64,000 nucleotides of DNA from positions 950,501 to 1,014,500 of the forward strand of contig NZ_JACWZZ010000001.1 in assembly GCF_014698995.1 (NCBI RefSeq). Direction: 5' to 3'. Below are positions 42,830 to 54,011 of this stretch, in pieces; positions within the stretch are counted from its first letter, which is position 1; each line of letters opens with the position of its first letter. A model generated the notes under the pieces. That model was not told the origin of the DNA. It made no database searches and saw nothing but the letters and a program-made list of their open reading frames with translations. The translations under genes and the position numbers were made by a program. Source of the stretch: Hymenobacter duratus (lineage in GTDB: Bacteria; Bacteroidota; Bacteroidia; Cytophagales; Hymenobacteraceae).

Positions 42830-45109
42830 ATGCTCAAAATCAACAAACAAGACGCCCTCGACTACCACTCCCATAGTCCTGCCGGCAAGATTGAGGTAGT
42901 GCCCACCAAGCCCGTCAGCACCCAGCTGGACCTGGCGCTGGCGTACTCGCCGGGCGTGGCCGAGCCCTGCCTGGCCATTGCCGCCAACCCCGACGACGTC
43001 TATAAATACACCGCCAAGGGCAACCTGGTGGCCGTTATCAGCAACGGTACGGCCGTGCTGGGCCTCGGCAACATCGGGCCCGCCGCCTCCAAGCCCGTCA
43101 TGGAAGGCAAGGGCGTACTGTTCAAGAAATTCGCGGGTATCGACTGCTTCGACATCGAAATCGACGCCACCGACCCCGACGAGTTTATCCGCATCGTGAA
43201 GGCCCTGGAGCCTACGTTCGGCGGCATCAACCTCGAAGACATCAAGGCCCCGGAGTGCTTCCGCATCGAGACGGAGCTGCGCGAGAAGATGAACATTCCG
43301 CTCATGCACGACGACCAGCACGGCACGGCCATCATTTCGTCGGCGGCGCTGCTCAACGGGCTGGAAGTGGTGGGCAAAAGCATTGAGGAAATCAAGCTGG
43401 TGGTGAGCGGCGCGGGCGCGGCCGCCATCAGCTGCCTGCGCCTGTACCTGGCGCTGGGCCTCAAGCTCGAAAACGTGGTGGTGTTCGACAAGGACGGCAT
43501 CATCCATGCCGGCCGCACCGACCTGGCGCCGCTGCAGATGCAGTTTGCCACCAGCCGGTCCATCAGCACGCTGGCCGAGGCCATGGAAGGTGCCGACGTG
43601 TTCTTGGGCCTTTCGGCGGCCAACGTGCTGCCCGCCGAGCTACTGCTGAAGATGGCCGACAACCCCATTGTATTCGCGCTGGCTAACCCCTCGCCGGAAA
43701 TTGCCTACGAGCTGGCCGTGGCCACCCGCCCCGACCTGATTATGGCTACCGGCCGCTCCGACCACCCCAACCAAGTGAACAACGTACTCGGCTTCCCCTA
43801 CATCTTCCGGGGGGCGCTGGACGTACGGGCTACCGAAATCAACGAGGCCATGAAGCTGGCCGCCGTGCGCGCCCTCTCCGACCTGGCCAAGGAGCCCGTG
43901 CCCGATATGGTGAACCGCGCCTACGGCGACAACACGCTGGCCTTCGGCCGTACCTACCTCATCCCGAAACCACTGGACCCGCGCCTGATTACGACCGTGA
44001 GCCCGGCCGTGGCCAAAGCCGCCATGGAAAGCGGCTCGGCCCGCCGTAACATCGAGGACTGGACTGCCTACGAAGACGAGTTGCGCGGCCGCCTGGGCGT
44101 GAATCAGAAGCTGATGAACCGCATCACGTCGGCGGCGCGGGCCAACCCCAAGCGCGTGGTCTTCGCCGAAGCCGACAACTACAAAATCCTCAAAGCCGCC
44201 CAGATTCTGTTCGACGAGGGCATTGCGGTACCGATTCTGCTCGGCAACCGCAAAAAGCTCGAAGGCATTGCCCAGGCCAACAACCTCGACCTGAACGGCT
44301 GCCAGATTATTGATATTCTGGAGGAAGACGCCAAACGCGAGGAATACGCTAACCTGCTGTATGAGAAGCGCCGCCGCCGCGGCATCACGCTCTACGAAGG
44401 CCGCCGCCTGCTGCGCGAACGGAACTACTACGGCTCGATGATGCTGGAAACCGGCGAGGCCGACGCCTTCATCACCGGCCTCACCAAAGACTACGGCAAG
44501 AGCATCATTCCGTCGTTGCAGGCCATTGGGGTGGAGGAAGGCGTGAAGCGCGTGGCGTCCATGTACATCATTCAGCACAAGAAAGGCCCGTTCTTCTTCG
44601 CCGATACCACCGTCAACATCGACCCCACGGCCGAGGAAATGGTGGACATCATCGGCCTCACCGCCGAGGCCGTACGCTTCTTCGATGCCGAGCCGCGGGT
44701 GGCCGTTATCAGCTACTCCAACTTCGGCTCCAACCCCGGCGAGCTGCCCGACAAGTCGCGCCGCGCTACCGAGCTGGCCAAAAAGCGCTACCCCGACCTG
44801 ATTCTGGACGGCGAGATGCAGGCCAACACCGCCCTGAACCCGCAACTACTGCGCGAGCAGTACCCGTTTTCGGAGCTGGCCGACAAAGGTGGCGCCAACA
44901 CGCTCATCTTCCCGAATGTGATTAGCGGCAACATTGCCTACAAAGTGCTCCAGGAAATTGGGGGCGCCGAGGTAATCGGGCCGGTACTGATGGGCATGCG
45001 CAAGCCGGTGCACATTCTGCAGCTGGGCGCCTCGGTCCGCGAAATCGTGAATATGGCTTCCATTGCCGTGGTCGACGCGCAGCAAAGCCAGGTGAGCCGC
45101 GGCCTGTAG
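42830..45109 (+). CDS. maeB: NADP-dependent malic enzyme (MaeB type, with phosphotransacetylase domain)
   Basis: Oxidative decarboxylation of malate to pyruvate with NADP reduction. From ATG 42830 the protein is 759 residues, the same size as E. coli MaeB; a GTG at 42791 would add 13 residues. N-terminal malic domain: [33 protein letters not shown], and metal-site [17 protein letters not shown](P)-binding domain: [12 protein letters not shown]. From about residue 430 a phosphotransacetylase-like domain follows ([24 protein letters not shown]), which in this family regulates the enzyme and lacks PTA activity. Confidence 0.95.
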   Translation: MLKINKQDALDYHSHSPAGKIEVVPTKPVSTQLDLALAYSPGVAEPCLAIAANPDDVYKYTAKGNLVAVISNGTAVLGLGNIGPAASKPVMEGKGVLFKKFAGIDCFDIEIDATDPDEFIRIVKALEPTFGGINLEDIKAPECFRIETELREKMNIPLMHDDQHGTAIISSAALLNGLEVVGKSIEEIKLVVSGAGAAAISCLRLYLALGLKLENVVVFDKDGIIHAGRTDLAPLQMQFATSRSISTLAEAMEGADVFLGLSAANVLPAELLLKMADNPIVFALANPSPEIAYELAVATRPDLIMATGRSDHPNQVNNVLGFPYIFRGALDVRATEINEAMKLAAVRALSDLAKEPVPDMVNRAYGDNTLAFGRTYLIPKPLDPRLITTVSPAVAKAAMESGSARRNIEDWTAYEDELRGRLGVNQKLMNRITSAARANPKRVVFAEADNYKILKAAQILFDEGIAVPILLGNRKKLEGIAQANNLDLNGCQIIDILEEDAKREEYANLLYEKRRRRGITLYEGRRLLRERNYYGSMMLETGEADAFITGLTKDYGKSIIPSLQAIGVEEGVKRVASMYIIQHKKGPFFFADTTVNIDPTAEEMVDIIGLTAEAVRFFDAEPRVAVISYSNFGSNPGELPDKSRRATELAKKRYPDLILDGEMQANTALNPQLLREQYPFSELADKGGANTLIFPNVISGNIAYKVLQEIGGAEVIGPVLMGMRKPVHILQLGASVREIVNMASIAVVDAQQSQVSRGL

Positions 45110-45301
45110 TGGCACTTTTTGCTGGTGGGCCTGCTGGCACAGAGCCGCAGGCGCACCGGTAAAAGCCGCTGCTCTAGAGCCCCAATATTTAGTTGAAAAT
45201 GCCAGCTGGTTTGGGATAGAAAACGCCCTGCCCGGTGTTGCCTCTCCGCCGCCGAGTATGCACCCGGCAGTTCCTGTTTTTCCCGCCTCCAACTCTCTCT
45301 C

Positions 45302-45907
45302 ATGATTGCCTACATCAAAGGAAAGCTTGCCTATAAAGACCACGCTCAAGCCATTCTGGATGTGGCAGGCGTCGGCTACGAAGTCCGTATTTCGCTCACC
45401 ACGTTCAGCAAGCTGCCCGCCGAGGGTGAAAAGGCCAAGCTCTACACGTTTCAGCACATCAAGGAAGATGCGCACACGCTCTACGGCTTCCTCGACCCCA
45501 ATGAAAAGGCGCTGTTTATGCAGTTGATTTCGGTGTCGGGTATCGGGCCGGGTACGGGCATTGTGATGGTGAGCAGCATGAGCGTGGGCGAAATCCGCCA
45601 GGCCATCGTCAACGAGGACGTGCGCGCCATTCAGAGCATCAAGGGAGTGGGGCCCAAAACGGCGCAGCGCGTGATTCTGGAGCTCCGCGACAAGCTCCGC
45701 AAAGACGAATTGCTGGCCAAAGCCGGCGTGGATACCGTTCCGCTGGCCCGGGCGCACAATACCAACCGCTCCGAAGCGTTGTCGGCTTTGGTAACGCTGG
45801 GTTTTGCCCGCTCGGCAGCCGAGAAAAATCTGGATCAGATTCAGCAGCGCCACGGCAACGACCTGAGCGTGGAGGAATTGATTAAGTTTGCTCTTAAGTC
45901 AAATTAG
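45302..45907 (+). CDS. ruvA: Holliday junction branch-migration protein RuvA
   Basis: Binds Holliday junctions as a tetramer and loads RuvB. 201 residues. Domain I OB-fold starts MIAYIKGKLAYKDHAQAILDVAGVGYEV; helix-hairpin-helix motifs are LISVSGIGPGTGIVMVSS and IKGVGPKTAQRVILELRDKL; domain III (about 150-201) has ALSALVTLGF and VEELIKFAL. It ends 38 bases before sprA. The ruvA-sprA-gcvH order is conserved in Bacteroidota and supports co-transcription. Confidence 0.96.
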   Translation: MIAYIKGKLAYKDHAQAILDVAGVGYEVRISLTTFSKLPAEGEKAKLYTFQHIKEDAHTLYGFLDPNEKALFMQLISVSGIGPGTGIVMVSSMSVGEIRQAIVNEDVRAIQSIKGVGPKTAQRVILELRDKLRKDELLAKAGVDTVPLARAHNTNRSEALSALVTLGFARSAAEKNLDQIQQRHGNDLSVEELIKFALKSN

Positions 45908-45945
45908 CGTTTAGCGCCACCCGCATCCTTTTTTATTTGTAGCAC

Positions 45946-48900
45946 TTGAACTCCGGTAAGAAGTCCCTCACCGCCTCCGTTGTTGTTGTCGCGTCGTTGC
46001 TCGTTGCTTGGTGGTCGCAGGCCGAACCTGTTGGGGCTTCTGCCTTCGATCTGCAGCAGCTGTGGGCCTGGTTGCCGCTGGCCGGAGAGCATGGCCGGCT
46101 GCCGTGGCGCATGCCCGCGCCCGACACACCGCGCACGGCCCTGCCCGATACCAGCCGCTACCGTCCCAGCCGCCGCCCCAAGGTAGACCCTGAGGACCGG
46201 GCCGGCACGCCGTTTTCGCCGCAGCGCCGCCGCTCGCCGCTAGTGCTGCCGCTGCCCGGCAACGTGCAGCAAACCGTGACGCCTGATGACAGCCTGCAGT
46301 ACTTCGATGTGGAGGAGCGGGTAGGGCAGGAATTTGACTTCCGGGACCCCAGCCGCCTGACGTTCGAAGAGTATTCGCGCTGGCAGCAACAGCAGGCTAT
46401 ACGGGACTATTTCCGAAATCGTTCGGCCGGAGGCGTTACCGGGCCCACCAGCCCCGACGTGGCCCGGCGCCTCATCCCCAAAATCTACCTCGGCCCCATG
46501 GCCGACCGGATTTTTGGGGGCTCTTACGTGGATATCCGGCCCGCCGGGGCCGTGACGCTGCGGATGGGGGCGCGCTTCAACCGCAACCAGAACCCCACGC
46601 TCACCCTGCGTCAGCAGCGCATCGGCGACTTCCAGTACGACCAGAACCTGAACCTGAACCTGACCGGGCAGATAGGGGAGAAGCTGCGCCTGACGTTCAA
46701 CTACGATACCAAAGCCGCCTTCGACTTCGAAAACAACATGAAGCTCGATTACACGGGCTTCGACACCGACATCATTCGCAAGATTGAGCTCGGCAACGTG
46801 AGTCTGCCGCTCAATAACTCGCTGATTGTGGGCGGCCAGAACCTGTTTGGGGTGAAGACGCAGCTGCAGTTTGGGCGCATGAGCGTGACGGCCGTGGCCA
46901 GTACCCTGCGCGGCCAGGCCGATGAAGTGCGCGTGCAGAACGGTGGCCAGAGCCGGCAGTTCGAAATCAAGGCCAGCCAGTACGAGAAAGACCGCCACTT
47001 CTTCCTGAGCCAGTTCTTCCGCGACCGGTACGACCAGGCCCTGCGCAACCTGCCCACCGTGCAGAGCGGCATCGAAATCCGCCGCCTGGAAGTGTACGTC
47101 ACCAACGACAACCGCCAGAGCGACAACCTGCGCAACGTGGTGCCCCTCATGGACCTGGGTGAAGCCAAGCGGGTGTACCGGCGCCCTTTGCTGAACCCTT
47201 CCGGCACGCTGCCCTCCAGCCCCGCCAACAACGCCGCCAACCAGCTGGGCCAGCTGCTGACCCCCAACGCCGAAGCCCGCGGCGAGCTGACCGTGGACAA
47301 CTATCTGAGCCGTGGCGCTATAGCAGGCCAGCCGCTGGCGAAGAACGTGGACTTTGAGCATGTGCGGGCTCGTAAGCTTGATGAGCGGGAGTACACCTTT
47401 AATGCGCAGCTGGGCTACATTTCGCTGAATACGCAGCTACTGCCCGAGCAGGTGCTGGGCGTGAGCTACGAGTACCTGTACAACGGAAAAACCTACAAAG
47501 TAGGCGAGGTGGTAGACGACTACGGCAACCGCGGCCAGGATGAAGTGGTGTTCCTGAAGCTGCTGAAGGCCACCAACCCGGCCGTTGGCATTGCCGACCC
47601 CGGCCAGAATCCCGACAACGAAAACCTGCTGACGCGCAACCTGCCGACGTGGGACCTGATGATGAAGAACGTGTACCCGCTGAATGCGTCGCAGCTCAAC
47701 CGGGACAACTTCCAGCTGCAGGTTATCTACAAAGACGACATCACAGGCGTCGACCTGATTTCCATCAAGGACGGCCGCCCCAACATCATCCAGAATATTC
47801 CGCTGATTGAGGTGCTGAACCTCGACAACGTGAATCCCAACAACGACCAGAACCCTGACGGCAACTTCGACTTCTTCCCCGGTATCACCATTGACCCGGA
47901 GCTGGGCAAAATCATCTTCCCGCTGGTCGAGCCGTTCGGGTCGTTCCTGCGCTCCAAGTTCGATCCGGCGGCGGAGCAGCCGCTGATTGATAAGTACGTG
48001 TACCAGGAGCTGTACACCCAGGTACAGAGCGACGCCCAGCAACGCACCGAGAAGGACAAATTCGTGCTGCGCGGCCGGTTCCAGGCCACGGCCACCGACG
48101 AAATTACGCTGCCCGGCCTCGGCATTGCGCAGGGCTCGGTGCGGGTGCGCGCCGGCTCGGTGCTGCTGGAAGAAGGCCGCGACTATCAGGTGTTCTACGA
48201 CCAGGCCAAGGTCAAAATCCTGAACCCCTCTTACCTCAACTCGGCCAACGAGCTGCGGGTGGAATTCGAGAAGAATGCGCTGGTGCAGGTGCAGCCGCGC
48301 AAGCTGCTCGGGGCCCGTTTCGACTACCGCCTCAGCCAGGATATCAACTTCGGGGCCACGGTGCTGCACCTGCGCGAAAACCAGGCACCCGGTATCAACC
48401 GCGTCAACATCGGCGACGAACCCGGCAACAACACAATTTACGGGTTCGACGTGAACATGCGCCGCGACTCGCGCGCCCTCACCAAGTACCTCGACATGCT
48501 GCCCTTCCTGTCGACGAAGGAGCCCTCGTCGGTGGCGTTCAGCGGCGAGTTTGCGCAGTTGCTGCCCGGCCAGTCGAAGCTGGGCAACGGTGAAAACGGG
48601 GTGTCGTATCTGGATGACTTCGAGAATGCGCGCACGCCCTACACGCTGGGCGGCCTGAACTCGGCTGTGGCCTGGCGCCTGGGCTCCACGCCGCGCACCT
48701 TCCCCAATTTCGACGCCAACGACATCACCTCGGCCTACCGCCGGGCCAAGCTGGCCTGGTATTCCGTTGATCAGACCTACTACACCGATGGCCCCAGCCG
48801 GCCCTCCAATATCGGGGTAGCCGACCTGGACAACCACTACACACGCGGCATCGAGCGGATTGAGGTGTTCCCGAACCGCGACGTAGGCGCTTCCGGCAAT

Positions 48901-51900
48901 GGCTTTGAGTACTCGCTGGACCTGGCGTACTATCCATCGGAGCGCGGCCCGTACAACTACAACCCCAACATTGGGGCGGATGGCAGAACGCTGCCGAACC
49001 CGCAGCAGAACTACGGTGCTATTTCACGCGAAATCACCTTCGACACGGACTTCGACAACGCCAACGTCGAGTACCTGGAGTTCTGGATGATGGACCCGTT
49101 CCTGAAAGGCGTGCGCGGGCAGGTGATTGATGGCGAAAACGCGCCGGTCAACAACGACACGGGCGGGCGGCTCATCATCAACCTGGGCAACGTGAGCGAA
49201 GACGTGCTGCGCGACAACAACCAGTACGAGTTTGAAAACGGCCTGTCGGTTACCGATCCGGCCGACCCTAACGACACGCGGCAAACTGCGTGGGGCCGCG
49301 TGTCGCGCCAGCAGTTCCTGACGGATGCGTTCAGCAACACGCCCGGCGGCCGTGCGCGCCAAGACGTGGGCCTCGATGGTCTGAATGATACGGAAGAGTC
49401 GCAGTTTTTCGGAAAAGCCTATGGTGACCCTTCCGGCGACAATTTCCGCCACCACCTCGACCCGTTCTACGACCAGAACAACGTAGGTATTCTGGGCCGC
49501 TATAAGCAGTACAATGGTCTGGAAGGCAACTCGCAGGAGAACAGCCAGCTCTCGTCCACGGCATTCCCCGATAAGGAAGACCTGAACCGGGACAACGTTA
49601 TTTCGGAGACGGAGCGCTACTACGAGTACCAGCTGGAGCTGCGCGACGGTCAGCTGGCCGTGGGCAGCAACTTCGTGGTCGACAAAATCACGAATACTAT
49701 CAAAGGCGACCAGGTGTCGTGGTACCAGTTCCGGATTCCGGTGCGCAGCTACAACAACGTGCGTAGCGCCGACGGCCAGCCGTTCGGTTTCAAATCCATC
49801 CGGTTCCTGCGCATGTACCTCACCGACTGGCAGCAGCCGGTGGTGCTGCGCATGGTGCAGCCCCAGTTCATTGCCAACCAGTGGCGCCGCTATCTGAGCC
49901 CGATTTCGGAGCCCAATCAGCCTTGCCTCAACTGCGGCGAAACGGCAGCGGCCTTCAACATCAGCACGGTAAGCATTGAGGAAAACGGACCTGGCAACAA
50001 AGGAGCTATTCCGTACGTGCTGCCGCCTAACATTCAGCGCGACAAAGAGTACGGCTCCAGCACCGTAAACCGTGAGCAGAACGAGCAAAGCCTGCGTCTG
50101 TGCGTAGAAGAGTTGCGCGACGGTTTCGGGCAGGCAGCCTACAAAAATCTGAGCCTGAGCCTGCTGCGCTACAAGCAGCTGCGCCTGTTTCTGCACGCCG
50201 AAAGCGAGAACCCCAACCTGCGCGACGGCGACGTGCAAGCCTTCATCCGCCTCGGCACCGACTACAACCAGAACTATTACGAGTACCGCCTGCCGCTGGT
50301 CGTGACCCGCAGCGGCGCTACCACGCAGGCCGACATCTGGCCCGATGCCAACCAGATTCAGCTGGCGCTGCAGGACTTCATCGACGTGAAAGCGGAGCGG
50401 AACCTGGCGATTAACAACGGTAACGCCAGCTTCACCGGCCCTTATACTAAAACCTTCCCCAGCGGCGCCAGCATCACGGTGTTCGGCAACCCCGACCTGA
50501 GTGCGGTGCAGGGGGCCATGATTGGTATTTTCAACCCCACCGACGACGGCAACTCCAAGAGCATGTGCCTGTGGGCCGATGAGTTCCGGGTGTTTGACTT
50601 CGACAAGGAAAACGGCTGGGCCGCTACGGCGCGCTTCAATACCAAGCTCGCCGATGTGGCCAACATCACGGCCACCGGCAGCTACACGTCGGTGGGTTTT
50701 GGCGGGCTGCAGGACAAACTGGCTCAACGCTCCCTGGAAGACATCAAGCGCGGCGACATCAACGCCACCATTGCCGCCGACAAGTTCTTCCCCGAGAAGC
50801 TGGGTCTGCGCGTGCCGGTGCTGATTCAGGCTGGCCACGAAAGCCGCGCCCCGCAATACGACCCGCTCGACCCCGATACCAAGCTGGAGCAGTCGTTGCG
50901 CAAATTCACGAAGGCCGACAACACCATTGACGAGGAAAAGCAGGCCGCGTACCGCAAGGAAGTCATCGACCAGACTTCCAGCCGAAGCATATCCGTGCTG
51001 AACGTGCGCAAGGAGCGCACCAACCCCGAGAAGAAACCGATGCCCTATGACATCGAGAACTTCGCCGTCAGCTACTCCATCACAGAGCGCACACACACCG
51101 ACATCCGTACGGACCGGGACTACACCCGCACCTACACGGGCGCGCTGGCTTATCTGTACCAGATTACGCCCAAAACCTACACGCCGCTGGCCAAGGTGAA
51201 GGCCTTGGACAACCCGTATCTGAAGATTTTCCAGGACGTGAACTTCACGCCGCTGCCTTCGCGCTTCTCATTCCGCGCCGATATTGACCGGCGCTACAAC
51301 GAGCGGTTCCTGCAGCGTGTGCTGGAACCCGGCCAGCTTCCCGTGACAACCGGCATTCCCGGCGTGTTCCAGAAGTCGTTCTACTTCAACCGCATCTACG
51401 ACATGCAGTGGGCCATTACCAAGGCCCTGACGCTCGACTACACCGCCAACAACCGGGCCGTGATAGACGAAGGCGTGGGCAGTGCCATCGGCGACTCGCC
51501 GGAAGCCCAGCGCAACCGCGAGATGCTGCGCGACAACCTGATTAAGCTGGGCCGCACCACCAACTTCAACCAGACCGTAGCCCTGACGTACCGCCTGCCG
51601 CTCGACAAGTTCCCCCTCACCGACTGGCTGTCGGCGGATGCGCGGTACGCGGCCAACTACACCTGGCAGGCGGCCTCCACGGCGCTGCGGGTGCCGGCGC
51701 CGCTGCGGTATCTGGCAGACGGCAGCCCCGACCCGACCGACACGACCACCACGGAGCTGAACCTGGGCAATACCATCCAGAACAACGGCGAGCTGAGTGC
51801 CAACGGCAAGATTGATCTGGTGAAGCTCTACAACAAGGTGCGCTTCCTCAACATCATCAACAATGCCCCGCCGCCCGGCCAGGGCGCCAAAGGTGCCCGC

Positions 51901-53442
51901 CGCTCCCTGGGCTCGGCCCTCGACCAGGCGGGTGTGCAGGCCAAGGAGGCCGGTCAGCCGGCCGCCGATACCAGCAAAGGGCCGGAGTTGCGCTTCCTGA
52001 AAGCCGTGCTTCGCTCCCTGATGACGGCGCGTTCCATCAACTTCACCTACACCCGCTCCAACGGTACGCTGCTGCCGGGCTACTTGCCCAAAACCCGGTT
52101 TTTCGGCATGAACAGCGACTTCGACGCACCGGGCGTGCCGTTCCTGCTGGGCAGGCAGTACGACCTGGACGCGCTGTACAACCGGGCCGCGTCGCGGGGC
52201 TGGTACACCGACCGGAGCGACTACCTGAACACGCCGCTCAGCTCCCTGCTCACCGAAAACCTGACGGCCCGCACTACGCTGGAACCCTTCCGCGACTTTA
52301 ATATCCAGCTGGAGGCTCGCCGCCAGCTGGTGCGCAACCGCGAAGTGTTCTACCGCCGGGCCATTGATGAAGTGTCGCTGCGGCCGCTGGACGAATTGGC
52401 TCCCACTCAACCGCTGGGTTCCGGCTCGTTCAGCACGTCCATCATCAGCATCCAGACGCTGTTTGGCGACCGGACCTCGGATGGAGAGATATCGAAGGCC
52501 TTCAACCGGTTTGTGGAAAACCGTGGCTTTGTGCAGCAGCGGCTGCAGGCAGCCAACCCCGATGTCAATGGTACTAACGGCACCTACGGTTACAACTCGC
52601 AGGACGTGCTTATTCCGGCCTTCCTAGATGCGTATCAGGGCCGGTCATCGGATGGCTACAAAGCCGACGGCTTCAAGCCTTTCGCCAAAATTCCGATTCC
52701 GAACTGGAACATTCAGTACAACGGCCTGGCGGAGCTGCCTTTCGTGAAGCGCTACTTCCGCTCCATTGCCATCACGCACGCTTACGCTTCGGTCTACAAC
52801 ATTGCGGGCTACACCACCAATACCAGCTACAACCGGGAGCTAGGCGACAACGAATTGAGCTTCCTCACGAATGCTTCCGGCCAGTACATTCCGTATTACG
52901 TCATCGGGCAGGTGAGCATTGCCGAGCGGTTGTCGCCGCTGATTGGCATCAACTTCCAGACACTGGAGAAGGTAACGGGCCGCGTGGAACTGCGCACCGA
53001 GCGGGCCATTGCCCTAAATACCACCAACGCGCAGGTAACGGAGCTGCACACGCAGGAGCTGGTCATTGGCTTTGGCTATGCTACCAACCGGCTGCGGCTG
53101 CCGTTCCGCATCGGGGGCGAGCAGCGGGTACTGCGCAACGAGCTGAACGCCCGCCTCGACCTGAGCATCCGCGACAACACTACCATTCAGCGCACCATTG
53201 AGGATGTAGTAGACGTCAACGACCCAGCAGGGTTGGCCCCCAGCGTGGGTCGGGCCCGGGGCCTTACCACCAACGGTACCAAGCAACTGCAGCTGCGCCC
53301 CACCATCGACTACGTACTGAACCAGCGGCTGAATCTGCAGTTCTTCTTCTCGCGCACCGTCACGGACCCGCGGGTACAGAACTCGTTCAAGAACTCAACG
53401 ACCGAAGGCGGTATCCAGCTGCGCTACAGCCTGTCGCAGTAG
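45946..53442 (+). CDS. sprA: SprA, type IX secretion outer-membrane translocon / gliding protein
   Basis: 2,498 residues. Forms the giant outer-membrane channel of the type IX secretion system and is needed for gliding motility. The start is TTG at 45946: an in-frame TAG at 45940 excludes anything longer and no ATG precedes the hydrophobic export segment VVVVASLLVAWW. Characteristic features are the N-terminal SprA repeat regions (LTFEEYSRWQQQQAIRDYF, YVDIRPAGAVTLRMGARF), FGVKTQLQFGR, LDDFENARTPYTLGG, CGETAAAF and many barrel strands to the end LRYSLSQ. Substrates likely include the sorting-domain proteins of this window. Flanked by ruvA and gcvH, the conserved order. Confidence 0.96.
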   Translation: MNSGKKSLTASVVVVASLLVAWWSQAEPVGASAFDLQQLWAWLPLAGEHGRLPWRMPAPDTPRTALPDTSRYRPSRRPKVDPEDRAGTPFSPQRRRSPLVLPLPGNVQQTVTPDDSLQYFDVEERVGQEFDFRDPSRLTFEEYSRWQQQQAIRDYFRNRSAGGVTGPTSPDVARRLIPKIYLGPMADRIFGGSYVDIRPAGAVTLRMGARFNRNQNPTLTLRQQRIGDFQYDQNLNLNLTGQIGEKLRLTFNYDTKAAFDFENNMKLDYTGFDTDIIRKIELGNVSLPLNNSLIVGGQNLFGVKTQLQFGRMSVTAVASTLRGQADEVRVQNGGQSRQFEIKASQYEKDRHFFLSQFFRDRYDQALRNLPTVQSGIEIRRLEVYVTNDNRQSDNLRNVVPLMDLGEAKRVYRRPLLNPSGTLPSSPANNAANQLGQLLTPNAEARGELTVDNYLSRGAIAGQPLAKNVDFEHVRARKLDEREYTFNAQLGYISLNTQLLPEQVLGVSYEYLYNGKTYKVGEVVDDYGNRGQDEVVFLKLLKATNPAVGIADPGQNPDNENLLTRNLPTWDLMMKNVYPLNASQLNRDNFQLQVIYKDDITGVDLISIKDGRPNIIQNIPLIEVLNLDNVNPNNDQNPDGNFDFFPGITIDPELGKIIFPLVEPFGSFLRSKFDPAAEQPLIDKYVYQELYTQVQSDAQQRTEKDKFVLRGRFQATATDEITLPGLGIAQGSVRVRAGSVLLEEGRDYQVFYDQAKVKILNPSYLNSANELRVEFEKNALVQVQPRKLLGARFDYRLSQDINFGATVLHLRENQAPGINRVNIGDEPGNNTIYGFDVNMRRDSRALTKYLDMLPFLSTKEPSSVAFSGEFAQLLPGQSKLGNGENGVSYLDDFENARTPYTLGGLNSAVAWRLGSTPRTFPNFDANDITSAYRRAKLAWYSVDQTYYTDGPSRPSNIGVADLDNHYTRGIERIEVFPNRDVGASGNGFEYSLDLAYYPSERGPYNYNPNIGADGRTLPNPQQNYGAISREITFDTDFDNANVEYLEFWMMDPFLKGVRGQVIDGENAPVNNDTGGRLIINLGNVSEDVLRDNNQYEFENGLSVTDPADPNDTRQTAWGRVSRQQFLTDAFSNTPGGRARQDVGLDGLNDTEESQFFGKAYGDPSGDNFRHHLDPFYDQNNVGILGRYKQYNGLEGNSQENSQLSSTAFPDKEDLNRDNVISETERYYEYQLELRDGQLAVGSNFVVDKITNTIKGDQVSWYQFRIPVRSYNNVRSADGQPFGFKSIRFLRMYLTDWQQPVVLRMVQPQFIANQWRRYLSPISEPNQPCLNCGETAAAFNISTVSIEENGPGNKGAIPYVLPPNIQRDKEYGSSTVNREQNEQSLRLCVEELRDGFGQAAYKNLSLSLLRYKQLRLFLHAESENPNLRDGDVQAFIRLGTDYNQNYYEYRLPLVVTRSGATTQADIWPDANQIQLALQDFIDVKAERNLAINNGNASFTGPYTKTFPSGASITVFGNPDLSAVQGAMIGIFNPTDDGNSKSMCLWADEFRVFDFDKENGWAATARFNTKLADVANITATGSYTSVGFGGLQDKLAQRSLEDIKRGDINATIAADKFFPEKLGLRVPVLIQAGHESRAPQYDPLDPDTKLEQSLRKFTKADNTIDEEKQAAYRKEVIDQTSSRSISVLNVRKERTNPEKKPMPYDIENFAVSYSITERTHTDIRTDRDYTRTYTGALAYLYQITPKTYTPLAKVKALDNPYLKIFQDVNFTPLPSRFSFRADIDRRYNERFLQRVLEPGQLPVTTGIPGVFQKSFYFNRIYDMQWAITKALTLDYTANNRAVIDEGVGSAIGDSPEAQRNREMLRDNLIKLGRTTNFNQTVALTYRLPLDKFPLTDWLSADARYAANYTWQAASTALRVPAPLRYLADGSPDPTDTTTTELNLGNTIQNNGELSANGKIDLVKLYNKVRFLNIINNAPPPGQGAKGARRSLGSALDQAGVQAKEAGQPAADTSKGPELRFLKAVLRSLMTARSINFTYTRSNGTLLPGYLPKTRFFGMNSDFDAPGVPFLLGRQYDLDALYNRAASRGWYTDRSDYLNTPLSSLLTENLTARTTLEPFRDFNIQLEARRQLVRNREVFYRRAIDEVSLRPLDELAPTQPLGSGSFSTSIISIQTLFGDRTSDGEISKAFNRFVENRGFVQQRLQAANPDVNGTNGTYGYNSQDVLIPAFLDAYQGRSSDGYKADGFKPFAKIPIPNWNIQYNGLAELPFVKRYFRSIAITHAYASVYNIAGYTTNTSYNRELGDNELSFLTNASGQYIPYYVIGQVSIAERLSPLIGINFQTLEKVTGRVELRTERAIALNTTNAQVTELHTQELVIGFGYATNRLRLPFRIGGEQRVLRNELNARLDLSIRDNTTIQRTIEDVVDVNDPAGLAPSVGRARGLTTNGTKQLQLRPTIDYVLNQRLNLQFFFSRTVTDPRVQNSFKNSTTEGGIQLRYSLSQ

Positions 53443-53462
53443 CAGGTACGCCAGTCCACCAA

Positions 53463-53521
53463 TAGCAGGGGAGTTTGAGGAGGCACCAACGCTGGTTCCC
53501 CCTCAAACTCCCCTGCTACTA
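53463..53521 (+). terminator. Hairpin after sprA
   Basis: Perfect 18-base arms (53463-53480 with 53501-53518; arm TAGCAGGGGAGTTTGAGG) around a 20-base loop. Only a weak T stretch follows (CTATTTC). It may attenuate rather than fully end transcription into gcvH. Confidence 0.7.
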
Positions 53522-53604
53522 TTTCACCACTTCGCCATTTCCGCGTACTTTTGAGCAACCGGGCAGCTGCCCGGTTTATCCCCTACTTTCCAACCCCGCA
53601 CTTT

Positions 53605-53985
53605 ATGAACCTGCCTGCTGAACTGAAGTACACGAAAGAGCACGAATGGGTACGTATTGAAGGTGATGTTGCCTACGTAGGCATCACCGACCATGCTCAG
53701 AAGGAACTCGGCGACATCGTGTATGTTGACATCGATACGCTTGACAAGGAAATTGCGCAGAATGAGGTGTTCGGCACGGTAGAAGCCGTGAAAACGGTAT
53801 CGGACCTGTTCAGCCCCATTTCCGGCACCGTGCTGGAAGTAAACAGCCACCTCGATGGCAACCCTGAGTCGGTGAATTCTGACCCCTATGGCGACGGCTG
53901 GATGGTGAAAATATCCATTGCTAACCCCTCTGAGTTGGACGCGCTGCTGTCGGCAGAGGCCTATGGTGAGCTGGTAGGCGCGTAA
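53605..53985 (+). CDS. gcvH: Glycine cleavage system H protein
   Basis: Lipoyl carrier that shuttles the aminomethyl group between the P, T and L proteins. 126 residues from ATG 53605, which matches the family start [16 protein letters not shown]; the frame upstream is unrelated. The lipoyl lysine is K63 in [33 protein letters not shown] and YGDGWMVKI are conserved. Other gcv genes are elsewhere. It is followed by vanZ-like and M28 genes at short distances. Confidence 0.97.
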   Translation: MNLPAELKYTKEHEWVRIEGDVAYVGITDHAQKELGDIVYVDIDTLDKEIAQNEVFGTVEAVKTVSDLFSPISGTVLEVNSHLDGNPESVNSDPYGDGWMVKISIANPSELDALLSAEAYGELVGA

Positions 53986-54011
53986 GCCTGCTTCCCTTAC
54001 TGCGGTCCGTA

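Noticed and set aside
49024..51096. A 690-codon minus-strand frame opposite sprA
   Set aside because: Antisense shadow of sprA; no start context, motifs or independent support.
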